From contig JAFAQI010000063.1 in assembly GCA_019246495.1 (NCBI GenBank), positions 1 through 9,187 on the forward strand: DNA of 9,187 nucleotides, written 5' to 3'. This stretch comes from Frankiales bacterium (GTDB taxonomy: Bacteria; Actinomycetota; Actinomycetes; JAFAQI01). Below the pieces are notes generated by a model. It saw only the letters and a program-made list of their open reading frames with translations, searched no databases and was not told the origin of the DNA. Below, one piece after another: positions 1 through 5,815 of the stretch. The position numbers were made by a program, and so were the translations under genes. The first letter of the stretch is position 1; each line of letters starts with the position of its first letter.

Positions 1-762
1 CGTCGGCAGGACCACCCGGACGATCGTCTTCCACTTCGCGATGCCGAGGGCATAGGACGCCTCGCGCAGCGACGCCGGCACGAGGCGGATCATCTCCTCG
101 GCAGAACGTACGACGATGGGCAGCTCGAGGATGGCAAGCGCCAGCGCGCCGGCGAACCCACTCGGCTTGTGATGCAGGGCGAGGATCCAGAACGCGAGGA
201 CGAACAACCCCGCCACGATCGACGGGATGCCGGTCATCACGTCGATGAGGAACCGGATGCCGGTGCCGAGGATGTTGCGGCCGTATTCCGTGACATAGAT
301 CGCGACGAGCAGCCCGAGCGGCACCGCGATGACACTGGCGAGGAGCACCTGCTCCAGCGTCCCGATGATCGCGTGGTAGACCCCGCCGCCGGACTGCAAC
401 GGCGTGATGCCGGCCATGGAATGGGTGAGGAAGCCACCGTTGAACCGCTTCAGCCCGCGCTTGATCGTGTAGCCGAGGACGAAGCCGAGCGGCAGGAGCG
501 TCAGCCCGAGGGCGAGCCAGGCGCCGTAACGGAACAGCCGGTCCGCCGCGCGCCGCCGGCCCTCGACAGCCAACGTCACGAGCGTGGTCGACGCGACGAC
601 GAGCAAGGCGGTGAAGACGAGGAAGTCGGCGACGCCTTGCATTGGCGTCACCGCGAAAAGCAGGACGGCGAGGCCCACGGCCAGGACGGCGACCGCCCAC
701 AGGGCACGCGCCGACAGCTGCGCCTGGCGGAGGCCGGCGCGGGCGAGCGAGGCGGTCGTCAC
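1..762 (-). CDS. pstA: Phosphate ABC transporter permease PstA (partial, C-terminus off the left edge)
   Basis: Inner-membrane subunit of the high-affinity PstSCAB phosphate importer; it pairs with PstC to form the channel. The frame stays open to base 1, giving 254 residues, so the C-terminus is missing. The start is a GTG at 762-760 overlapping the pstC stop (GTGA), with GGAG six bases before it, which implies translational coupling. Hydrophobic segments are visible at about residues 21-38, 47-65, 81-99, 133-158, 171-195 and 203-218. The cytoplasmic EAA loop that docks on the ATPase is clear near residues 221-245 (SLREASYALG followed by W244). The first two membrane segments look like an N-terminal extension relative to the E. 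coli protein, which has one segment before the permease core; I believe such longer forms occur in actinobacteria. The ATPase gene pstB should follow beyond the left edge. Confidence 0.95.
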   Translation of the reverse strand, partial: MTTASLARAGLRQAQLSARALWAVAVLAVGLAVLLFAVTPMQGVADFLVFTALLVVASTTLVTLAVEGRRRAADRLFRYGAWLALGLTLLPLGFVLGYTIKRGLKRFNGGFLTHSMAGITPLQSGGGVYHAIIGTLEQVLLASVIAVPLGLLVAIYVTEYGRNILGTGIRFLIDVMTGIPSIVAGLFVLAFWILALHHKPSGFAGALALAILELPIVVRSAEEMIRLVPASLREASYALGIAKWKTIVRVVLPT

Positions 763-1742
763 AGTGCGCTCCGTTCGGCGGTGCCCGAGCGGTAGATGAC
801 GTAGCGCGCCACGAGGTTCACACCAAGAGTGAGCACGAACAGCACGAGGCCGCTGGCGATGAGAGCGCTGCGGCCGACGGTGCCCGCCTCGCCGAACTGG
901 TTGGCGATGTTGGCCGCGATCGTGTTGCCGCTGGTCGGGAGGATCTTCCAGCTCGTAGCGTCGATCGAGCCGATGACGAGGGCGACGGCGATCGTCTCGC
1001 CGAGCGCACGACCCAGCCCGAGCATGACGGCGCTGATGATGCCCGGCCGGCTCGGCGGCAGGACCGCCGTACGCACCATCTCCCACCGGGTCGCACCGAG
1101 GGCGAGTGCTGCTTCCTTCTGGGCCGGATCCACCTGGCGCAGCACCTCGCGGCTGATCGCCGCGACGATCGGAAGAATCATGATCGCAAGAATCACCGAC
1201 GCCCCGAAGACTGACTTGCTGAACGTCGAGACGTCACCGTGCGATCCGCCGAACAGCGGAACCCAGCCGAGCCAGTGGTTGAGGAACACCTGCAACCCGA
1301 CCAGGTGGTGCAGCAGGAACCACAAACCCCAGAGCCCGTACACGACACTCGGCACAGCCGCGAGCAGGTCGGTCAGGTAGCCGAGCCACGTCGCCAGCCG
1401 CCGCGGCGCGTACTCGGCGATGTAGATCGCCACACCGAGAGCGACCGGGACGGCCATCACCAGGGCGAGCAGGCTCGTGAGCACCGTCCCGAAGAGCAGG
1501 GCCGCGATGCCGAAGTGCCCCGTCGTCTCGGGGAACCACGCCTTGGTCGTCCAGAAGCTGGACTTGTCGTGCCGGAAGGCTGGCAGCGCCTTGTAGATGA
1601 GGAACGCTGCAATGGCGGCCAGGAGGACGAACACCAGCAGGCCGGCGCCGAGCGTCAGCGCGCGGAAGATCGCGTCACCACGGCGCGAGGCTCGGGCGTC
1701 GCGCAGGGGTGTGGCATCGACCCCGGCACTCACGACGCTCAT
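759..1742 (-). CDS. pstC: Phosphate ABC transporter permease PstC
   Basis: Partner permease of PstA in the PstSCAB phosphate importer of the cytoplasmic membrane. The protein is 327 residues, the usual size. The frame could be extended 17 residues upstream, but I chose ATG 1742-1740 because GGAGG (1756-1752) lies nine bases before it and the extra residues are an arginine-rich stretch. After a short hydrophilic N-terminus, hydrophobic segments occur at about residues 29-51, 78-108, 122-146, 178-197, 232-258 and 290-315. The EAA loop contacting PstB is at about 198-234 (KEAALALGATRWEM, then a V-L-P end). The periplasmic loop at about 147-175 sits where PstC proteins contact the binding protein. 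It lies 81 bases after pstS with a strong hairpin between, and overlaps pstA by four bases. Confidence 0.96.
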   Translation of the reverse strand: MSVVSAGVDATPLRDARASRRGDAIFRALTLGAGLLVFVLLAAIAAFLIYKALPAFRHDKSSFWTTKAWFPETTGHFGIAALLFGTVLTSLLALVMAVPVALGVAIYIAEYAPRRLATWLGYLTDLLAAVPSVVYGLWGLWFLLHHLVGLQVFLNHWLGWVPLFGGSHGDVSTFSKSVFGASVILAIMILPIVAAISREVLRQVDPAQKEAALALGATRWEMVRTAVLPPSRPGIISAVMLGLGRALGETIAVALVIGSIDATSWKILPTSGNTIAANIANQFGEAGTVGRSALIASGLVLFVLTLGVNLVARYVIYRSGTAERSAL

Positions 1743-1763
1743 CCTGCCTTGCCTCCGTCGAAC
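1743..1763 (-). promoter_or_regulatory. Ribosome binding site deciding the pstC start
   Basis: On the minus strand GGAGG occupies 1756-1752, nine bases before ATG 1742. No comparable site precedes the upstream in-frame ATG of the same frame, so this site supports the shorter 327-residue PstC. It lies downstream of the intergenic hairpin and is left free by that fold. Confidence 0.75.
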
Positions 1764-1771
1764 CGTTGCAC

Positions 1772-1817
1772 GCAGCCGCGGAGGTCCGAGCACTCCGGCC
1801 CGGACCTCCGCGGCTGC
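1772..1817 (-). terminator. Perfect 17-bp hairpin between pstS and pstC (attenuator or mRNA 3' stabiliser)
   Basis: Bases 1772-1788 (gcagccgcggaggtccg) are the exact reverse complement of 1801-1817, with a 12-base loop at 1789-1800. The stem starts six bases after the pstS stop codon. The downstream bases on the minus strand hold no T-run, so it is not a textbook intrinsic terminator, although U-poor hairpins are common at actinobacterial gene ends. In binding-protein transporter operons such a structure commonly yields partial termination or protects the upstream message, so that the binding protein is made in excess over the permeases. That role is inferred here; the stem itself is read directly. 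Confidence 0.75.
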
Positions 1818-1823
1818 CGAGCC

Positions 1824-2924
1824 CTAGCTGATGGTGTCGACGCTCGCCTTGGACTTCGTCGCGAGGTCGCTGGGCAGCGGCGCGAACCCGAGCGAGTCCG
1901 CCTGCTGCTGGCCCGTCGTCAGCGCGTAGTCGAGGTAGGCCTTGACGAGCTTGCCGGTCGACGCGCTCTTGTAGTGGCTGCAGACGAGCACGTAGGACAC
2001 CGTCGAGATCGGGTAGCCGGTCATCTTCTTGAAGTCGAGGCTCCCGCCGAGGCTGTTGCCCGTGTCGCTGATGCTGAAGCCGCTGCCGATGGCGTCGGAC
2101 ACCGTCTGTGACGAGATGCCCTCGTAGCTACCCGTGCCCTTCACCTGCGCGGTGGGGAGGTTGTTCTGCTTGGCGTAGGACACCTCGGCGTAGGTGATGC
2201 CGCCGTCGGTCTGCTTGACACCGGCGACGACGCCGCTCGAGCCCGCAGCGCCGGTCCCGACCGGGAAGGCGATCTGCTTGTCGGCGCCGAGCTTCCACTC
2301 GGTGGGCGCGAGCGCGTTGAGGAAGCTGGTCAGCACCTTGGTGCTGCCGGAGCCGTCGTTGCGCCAGTAGGGGTGGATCGACGTGGGGGGCAGGGTGACG
2401 CCGGCATTCTCCTGCTTGATCCGCTGGTCGTTCCAGGTCTTGATGGAGCCGTCGAAGATGCCGGCGATCGTGTCGGCCGACAGCTTGAGGTTCGAGACGT
2501 TCTTGAGGTTGTAGATGATCGCGACGCCGCCGGCCGTCACGGGAACCGTGAGGGCGGTGCTGCCGCAGGCCGTGTTGGCCGCGGACTGCTCCGTGGGGAT
2601 CATCGTGACGTCGGAGCCGGCGAAGTCGACCTTGCCCTGTCCGAACGACGCGATGCCGGTCGAGGAGCCGTCACCGGTGTAGGTGACCTGGGCGCCTGAG
2701 CACTGGTTGGCGAACTTGGCAGCCCACTGCTGCTCGATGGCCTGCTGGAACGTCGAGCCTTCAGCTGTCAGGCTGCCGCTCGCGCATCCGGCTGCCGGGG
2801 TGCTTCCGGTCCCGCCGTTTCCGCCGTTCCCGCCCTTGCTGTTGTTGTCGCTGCCGCAGCCGGCAAGGGCTACCGTCGCGACCGCCCCGATCCCGACGGC
2901 TCGCATGACGAGGGACACCTTCAC
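1824..2924 (-). CDS. pstS: Phosphate-binding lipoprotein PstS
   Basis: Extracytoplasmic phosphate-binding subunit of PstSCAB; it captures orthophosphate and delivers it to PstC-PstA. The start is GTG 2924-2922, nine bases after GGAGG (2938-2934), giving 366 residues; an ATG 22 codons upstream would put a charged tail before the signal peptide. Residues 1-22 form a lipoprotein signal peptide with lipobox LAGC, so Cys23 should be lipidated and anchor the protein outside the membrane. A flexible Gly/Asn-rich linker (about 24-46) follows. Ligand-loop motifs typical of PstS are visible: GSTF at 56-59, DGSSTG at 85-90, GSD at 103-105, and R188 with DGSGST at 190-195. Three other cysteines (47, 75, 120) may form disulphides. 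It has its own PHO-box-like promoter region and is separated from pstC by a hairpin. Confidence 0.96.
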   Translation of the reverse strand: MKVSLVMRAVGIGAVATVALAGCGSDNNSKGGNGGNGGTGSTPAAGCASGSLTAEGSTFQQAIEQQWAAKFANQCSGAQVTYTGDGSSTGIASFGQGKVDFAGSDVTMIPTEQSAANTACGSTALTVPVTAGGVAIIYNLKNVSNLKLSADTIAGIFDGSIKTWNDQRIKQENAGVTLPPTSIHPYWRNDGSGSTKVLTSFLNALAPTEWKLGADKQIAFPVGTGAAGSSGVVAGVKQTDGGITYAEVSYAKQNNLPTAQVKGTGSYEGISSQTVSDAIGSGFSISDTGNSLGGSLDFKKMTGYPISTVSYVLVCSHYKSASTGKLVKAYLDYALTTGQQQADSLGFAPLPSDLATKSKASVDTIS

Positions 2925-2975
2925 TCCTGACAACCTCCGTGACGTGGGCCGGGCTGATCCCGGTCGACGCTGCCG

Positions 2976-2981
2976 AAGGTA
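2976..2981 (-). promoter_or_regulatory. Candidate -10 box for pstS
   Basis: Minus-strand TACCTT at 2981-2976. It starts 38 bases downstream of the start of the nearest GTTCAC repeat. The TAGGCT candidate for phoU sits 37 bases after its own nearest repeat, and this matching geometry is the main reason to list it. No clear -35 is present, as expected for an activator-dependent promoter. It would give a leader of about 45 bases. This is weak evidence on its own. Confidence 0.35.
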
Positions 2982-3008
2982 GGGAAGCAACCTGACTCGG
3001 CTGCTCCC

Positions 3009-3030
3009 TCAGGGTGAACGACACGTGAAC
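3009..3030 (-). promoter_or_regulatory. PHO-box-like operator upstream of pstS
   Basis: On the minus strand GTTCACGTGTC (3030-3020) is followed directly by GTTCACCCTGA (3019-3009), two 11-base units sharing GTTCAC with exact one-turn spacing. This matches the known Streptomyces PhoP PHO-box architecture (11-base direct repeats beginning G-T/G-T-C-A). The 11 bases immediately upstream (3041-3031, GTCCGCTCGGC) could be a degenerate third unit. The site probably binds the RegX3/PhoP-like regulator encoded at 5094-5774 and activates pstS under phosphate limitation. Confidence 0.75.
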
Positions 3031-3049
3031 GCCGAGCGGACGCTCGGCG
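3030..3049 (-). terminator. GC-rich hairpin just after phoU
   Basis: Bases 3030-3037 (cgccgagc) pair with 3042-3049 (gctcggcg) around a four-base loop, an 8-bp perfect stem. It begins seven bases after the phoU stop codon on the minus strand. No T-run follows. It abuts and shares one base with the PHO-box repeats, so it could end phoU transcripts before the separate pstS promoter. Its role is uncertain. Confidence 0.4.
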
Positions 3050-3055
3050 ACGCGG

Positions 3056-3712
3056 CTAGAACTCCGCCGCGGCGACGCGCTCGCCGGTGACCAGATAGAT
3101 CACGCGCCGTGCCACAGAGACCGCGTGGTCACAGAAGCGCTCGTAGTAGCGGCCGCACAGCGTGACGTCGATGGCGCTCTCGATGCCGCCCTTCCAGCCC
3201 GGGTCGAGCAGCACGGTGAACAAGCGCTTGTGCAGCTCGTCCATCACGTCGTCGTCGCGTTCGAGCTCCGCCGCCGCCTCGAGGTCGCGGCCGGCGATGA
3301 CGCTCGAACACTTCGTGACGATGCGTTGCGCCACCTGACCCATCTCGAGGACCGTGGCATGCAACGGCGAGGGGATGGCGGACGCCGGATAGCGGCGGCG
3401 GGCGACCTTTGCGATGTTGAGCGCCAGGTCGCCCATCCGCTCGATGTCGGCGACCATGCGCAGGCTGGTGATGAGCGTGCGGAGGTCGCTCGCCACGGGC
3501 TGCTGGCGGGCCAGCAGGTCCATCGCTCGCGCTTCGACGTCGGCGTAGAGCTGGTCGATCGCGGCATCGCCCGAGATGACCGACTCGGCCGCCTGAAGAT
3601 CGGCGTCGAGCAGGGCCTGCGTGGCGCGGTTGATCGCACTACCCGCGAGGCGGGTGATGTCGACCAACGAAGCGGTGATCGCATCGAGTTCGTCGTGGTA
3701 CTGGTCGCGCAC
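3056..3712 (-). CDS. phoU: Phosphate signalling protein PhoU
   Basis: Cytoplasmic all-helical regulator that links the Pst transporter to the phosphate-sensing kinase and keeps the response off when phosphate is plentiful. The chosen start is GTG 3712-3710, preceded by GGAGG with five bases between, giving 218 residues. It begins MRDQYHDELDAI, the usual actinobacterial PhoU N-terminus (M-R-x-x-Y-H-x-x-L-D); a longer frame to 3760 adds 16 unrelated residues and would run over the -10 candidate. The two tandem PhoU repeats each carry the metal-binding E-R-x-x-D signature, ERMGD at 91-95 and ERFCD at 191-195, exactly 100 residues apart. It is divergent from the sensor kinase gene across a repeat-containing control region and lies upstream of pstS on the same strand. 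Confidence 0.95.
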   Translation of the reverse strand: MRDQYHDELDAITASLVDITRLAGSAINRATQALLDADLQAAESVISGDAAIDQLYADVEARAMDLLARQQPVASDLRTLITSLRMVADIERMGDLALNIAKVARRRYPASAIPSPLHATVLEMGQVAQRIVTKCSSVIAGRDLEAAAELERDDDVMDELHKRLFTVLLDPGWKGGIESAIDVTLCGRYYERFCDHAVSVARRVIYLVTGERVAAAEF

Positions 3713-3737
3713 GCGGACCTCCGGGGAATCGCGGCCC

Positions 3738-3743
3738 AGCCTA
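3738..3743 (-). promoter_or_regulatory. Candidate -10 box for phoU
   Basis: Minus-strand TAGGCT at 3743-3738 is a good actinobacterial TANNNT -10 element. Transcription starting about 7 bases on would leave a leader of roughly 18 bases holding the GGAGG site. The nearest GTTCAC repeat begins 37 bases upstream, at 3780. Confidence 0.5.
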
Positions 3744-3774
3744 ACCGTCCGGTGCCGCATTGATCCCGTACGAC

Positions 3775-3824
3775 GTGAACGGAAGGCAAGCAGTCCGTGA
3801 ACGGTCGTCGTTCCGTCGGTGAAG
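3775..3824 (-). promoter_or_regulatory. Phased PHO-type repeats in the phoU/senX3 divergent region
   Basis: On the plus strand GTGAAC occurs at 3775-3780 and 3797-3802, and GTGAAG at 3819-3824; each is exactly 22 bases after the previous one, two helical turns. Read toward phoU these are GTTCAC, GTTCAC and CTTCAC, the same core as the pstS operator. The 11-base slots in between (3786 and 3808) match poorly. Position and phasing suggest binding by the RegX3/PhoP-like regulator to control both phoU and its own operon. The repeats point toward phoU. Confidence 0.65.
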
Positions 3825-3884
3825 ATTCACAGGGACGGACCGTCGCTCAGGGTCGAGCGGGCAGGTGAGGCGCTACGACCTACC

Positions 3885-3890
3885 TATCAT
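3885..3890 (+). promoter_or_regulatory. Candidate -10 box for the senX3-like gene
   Basis: TATCAT at 3885-3890 is a near-consensus -10 hexamer and one of the few AT-rich spots in the region. Seven bases separate it from GTG 3898, so transcription would begin at or next to that codon and the message would be leaderless. No recognisable -35 is seen. Confidence 0.5.
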
Positions 3891-3897
3891 CGATGCC

Positions 3898-5097
3898 GTG
3901 ACGGTAGTCCTCGCGTCGCTCGCGGGGTTGCTCCTCGGCGCGGTGATCACCGGGGTCGTCGTGACGCGACGCTCGCGCGGCACCGGTGTCGACGACGGCA
4001 CACCGGCCGTCGGTGCGCGACCGAGGAAGCGTGAGCCGATGCCCGCCGAGATCGTCCTGGAGCTCCTGCCCACCGCGACGGTCCTCGTCGACGTCAATGA
4101 CAACGTGCGTCTGGCCAACGCATCGGCGCGGTCGCTGGGCATCGTGCAGGCACGGTCGATCAGCGTTCCGGAGCTGCGGCAGCTCGTGCGGGCCGCCAGG
4201 CTCAGTGGCAAGCCGCAGAGCGTCGAGATCGGACTCGACGACGGCGGGTTTCCGCGCCGGGTGCTGACGGTCGGCGCGCAGGCTCATCTGCTGGCGGACG
4301 GTGATGTCGCGCTCGTTGTCGACGACCTCACCGAGGCGCGGCGGGTCGACGCCGTACGCCGCGACTTCGTCGCCAACGTCGGTCACGAGATCAAGACTCC
4401 GGTCGGCGCTCTGACACTGCTCGCCGAAGCCGCGCTCGACGCCCGCGACGACCCGGAGGCCGTCCACCGGTTCGTCACGCGGATGCAACGCGAAGCCGGC
4501 CGGCTCTCCCGGCTGGTGCAGGAGCTGCTCGACCTGTCGCGGTTGCAGGGCGGCGAGCCGCTGCCCGACACGACCGAGGTGTCGGTCGACGCGGTGCTGG
4601 ACGAGGCGATCGACCGCGCGCGACTTGTCGCCGAGGTGAAGCGCATCGAGCTCGTTCGCGGTGGCGACCCCGGTCTTGTCGTCACCGGCAGCGAGAGCCA
4701 GCTCGTCACCGCGCTGTCCAACCTGCTCGACAACGCGGTCGCCTACAGCCCGGCGGGGACACGCGTCGCCGTCGGCGTGCATCAGCGTCCCGGGGCGGTC
4801 GAGGTCGCTGTCACCGACGAGGGCATCGGCATCGAGCCATCGGATCAAGACCGCATCTTCGAGCGGTTCTATCGGGTCGACCCGGCGCGGTCGCGCGAGA
4901 CCGGAGGCACCGGACTCGGACTCGCGATCGTGAAGCACATCGTCAACAACCACGGCGGCGAGGTCACGGTGTGGAGCCGGCCCGGCGCCGGCAGCACGTT
5001 CACCATCCGGCTGCCGATTGCGCCGGACGCCGAGCGCGACGTCGCTCCGGCCGGTCAGCAGCTCGCCGTCCAGATCGAGAAAGCAGGGGGTTCGTGA
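3898..5097 (+). CDS. senX3: SenX3/PhoR-like phosphate-sensing histidine kinase
   Basis: Membrane-anchored sensor kinase of a phosphate two-component system; it phosphorylates the response regulator encoded next. From GTG 3898 the protein is 399 residues: a single membrane segment (about 2-23), a PAS-like domain (about 48-145), a dimerisation/phosphoacceptor domain (about 151-215) with His163 in FVANVGHEIKTPVG, and an ATPase domain with N box LSNLLDN (273-279), G1 box DEGIGI (307-312), F box FERFYR (321-326) and G2 box GGTGLGLAI (336-344). The H box has Gly where most kinases have Ser before the His. An in-frame GTG at 3865 adds 11 residues; neither start has a good ribosome site. I prefer 3898 because MTVVLASLAGLL aligns from memory with the SenX3 N-terminus and a -10 box sits seven bases before it. 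The stop overlaps the next start (GTGA). Confidence 0.93.
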   Translation: MTVVLASLAGLLLGAVITGVVVTRRSRGTGVDDGTPAVGARPRKREPMPAEIVLELLPTATVLVDVNDNVRLANASARSLGIVQARSISVPELRQLVRAARLSGKPQSVEIGLDDGGFPRRVLTVGAQAHLLADGDVALVVDDLTEARRVDAVRRDFVANVGHEIKTPVGALTLLAEAALDARDDPEAVHRFVTRMQREAGRLSRLVQELLDLSRLQGGEPLPDTTEVSVDAVLDEAIDRARLVAEVKRIELVRGGDPGLVVTGSESQLVTALSNLLDNAVAYSPAGTRVAVGVHQRPGAVEVAVTDEGIGIEPSDQDRIFERFYRVDPARSRETGGTGLGLAIVKHIVNNHGGEVTVWSRPGAGSTFTIRLPIAPDAERDVAPAGQQLAVQIEKAGGS

Positions 5098-5774
5098 CAC
5101 GCATCCTGGTCGTCGAGGACGAGGAGTCGTTCTCCGACGCGCTGTCCTACATGCTGCGCAAGGAGGGTTACGAGGTCGCGGTGTCGACCAACGGTCCGGA
5201 CGGCATCGACGAGTTCGACCGCGGCGGTGCCGACCTCGTCCTGCTCGACCTCATGCTCCCCGGCCTGTCCGGTCTCGAGGTGTGCCGGCAACTGCGCCAG
5301 AAGTCCGACGTCCCCGTCATCATGCTCACCGCGAAGGACGCGGAGGTCGACAAGGTGGTGGGCCTCGAGATCGGCGCGGACGACTACGTCACCAAGCCCT
5401 TCTCCGCCCGCGAGCTGCTCGCCCGCATCAGGGCGGTGCTTCGCCGGCGCGGCGAGGTGGAGGAGCCGGTGACCGCCGTCCTCGAAGCCGGCCCGGTGCG
5501 CATGGACGTCGACCGCCACGTCGTCACCGTCAACGGCGCGCCGACGACGATGCCACTGAAGGAGTTCGAGCTGCTGGAGTTCCTGCTTCGCAACTCCGGT
5601 CGGGTGCTGACCCGCGGCCAGCTCATCGACCGGATCTGGGGCAGCGACTACGTCGGCGACACCAAGACACTCGACGTACACGTCAAGAGGTTGCGCGCGA
5701 AGGTCGAACCCGACCCGTCGCGGCCGCGCCACCTGATGACCGTGCGCGGGCTCGGCTACAAGTTCGAGCCCTGA
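5094..5774 (+). CDS. regX3: RegX3/PhoP-like response regulator (OmpR family)
   Basis: DNA-binding response regulator partner of the upstream kinase, expected to activate phosphate-scavenging genes. It is 226 residues, starting at GTG 5094, which overlaps the kinase stop and follows an AGGGGG ribosome site. The receiver domain (about 2-118) shows the acidic pocket E8-D9, phosphoacceptor Asp52 in LLDLMLPG, Thr79 and Lys101 (TKPF). The C-terminal winged helix (about 128-226) has the OmpR-type pattern: PLKEFELLEFL, RVLTRGQLIDRIWG, a recognition helix around TLDVHVKRLRAK, and the closing wing TVRGLGYKFEP. Targets are probably the GTTCAC repeats upstream of pstS and phoU. It could equally be named phoP after Streptomyces usage. 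Confidence 0.94.
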   Translation: MTRILVVEDEESFSDALSYMLRKEGYEVAVSTNGPDGIDEFDRGGADLVLLDLMLPGLSGLEVCRQLRQKSDVPVIMLTAKDAEVDKVVGLEIGADDYVTKPFSARELLARIRAVLRRRGEVEEPVTAVLEAGPVRMDVDRHVVTVNGAPTTMPLKEFELLEFLLRNSGRVLTRGQLIDRIWGSDYVGDTKTLDVHVKRLRAKVEPDPSRPRHLMTVRGLGYKFEP

Positions 5775-5803
5775 GACCGGGTACGCCGCAAGCTCGCGCT
5801 CAC

Positions 5804-5809
5804 TAACCT
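5804..5809 (+). promoter_or_regulatory. -10 box for a leaderless CBS-protein transcript
   Basis: TAACCT at 5804-5809 fits the actinobacterial TANNNT -10 pattern and lies six bases before ATG 5816, so transcription should start at or beside the A of the start codon. Upstream of the ATG there is only a G-run too close to act as a normal ribosome site. This gives the gene a promoter separate from the kinase/regulator operon, whose stop is 41 bases away. Confidence 0.55.
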
Positions 5810-5815
5810 GGGGCG

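Noticed and set aside
169..795. Plus-strand frame of 208 codons opposite pstA
   Set aside because: The minus strand is an unbroken PstA with membrane helices and an EAA loop; this frame is its shadow.
1239..2111. Long plus-strand frame of 290 codons opposite pstC and pstS
   Set aside because: It lies antisense to two clearly recognisable genes, its product is rich in Arg, Glu, Asp and His with no domain, and it spans the pstS-pstC gap. It is a GC-bias shadow.
3799..3813. Inverted repeat gaacg / cgttc in the phoU-senX3 gap
   Set aside because: Only five paired bases with a five-base loop, expected by chance in this base composition; the phased direct repeats are the stronger signal.
3880..5100. 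Minus-strand frame of 406 codons opposite the sensor kinase
   Set aside because: It mirrors almost the whole kinase gene, whose catalytic motifs are intact on the plus strand; the antisense product is low-complexity charged sequence.
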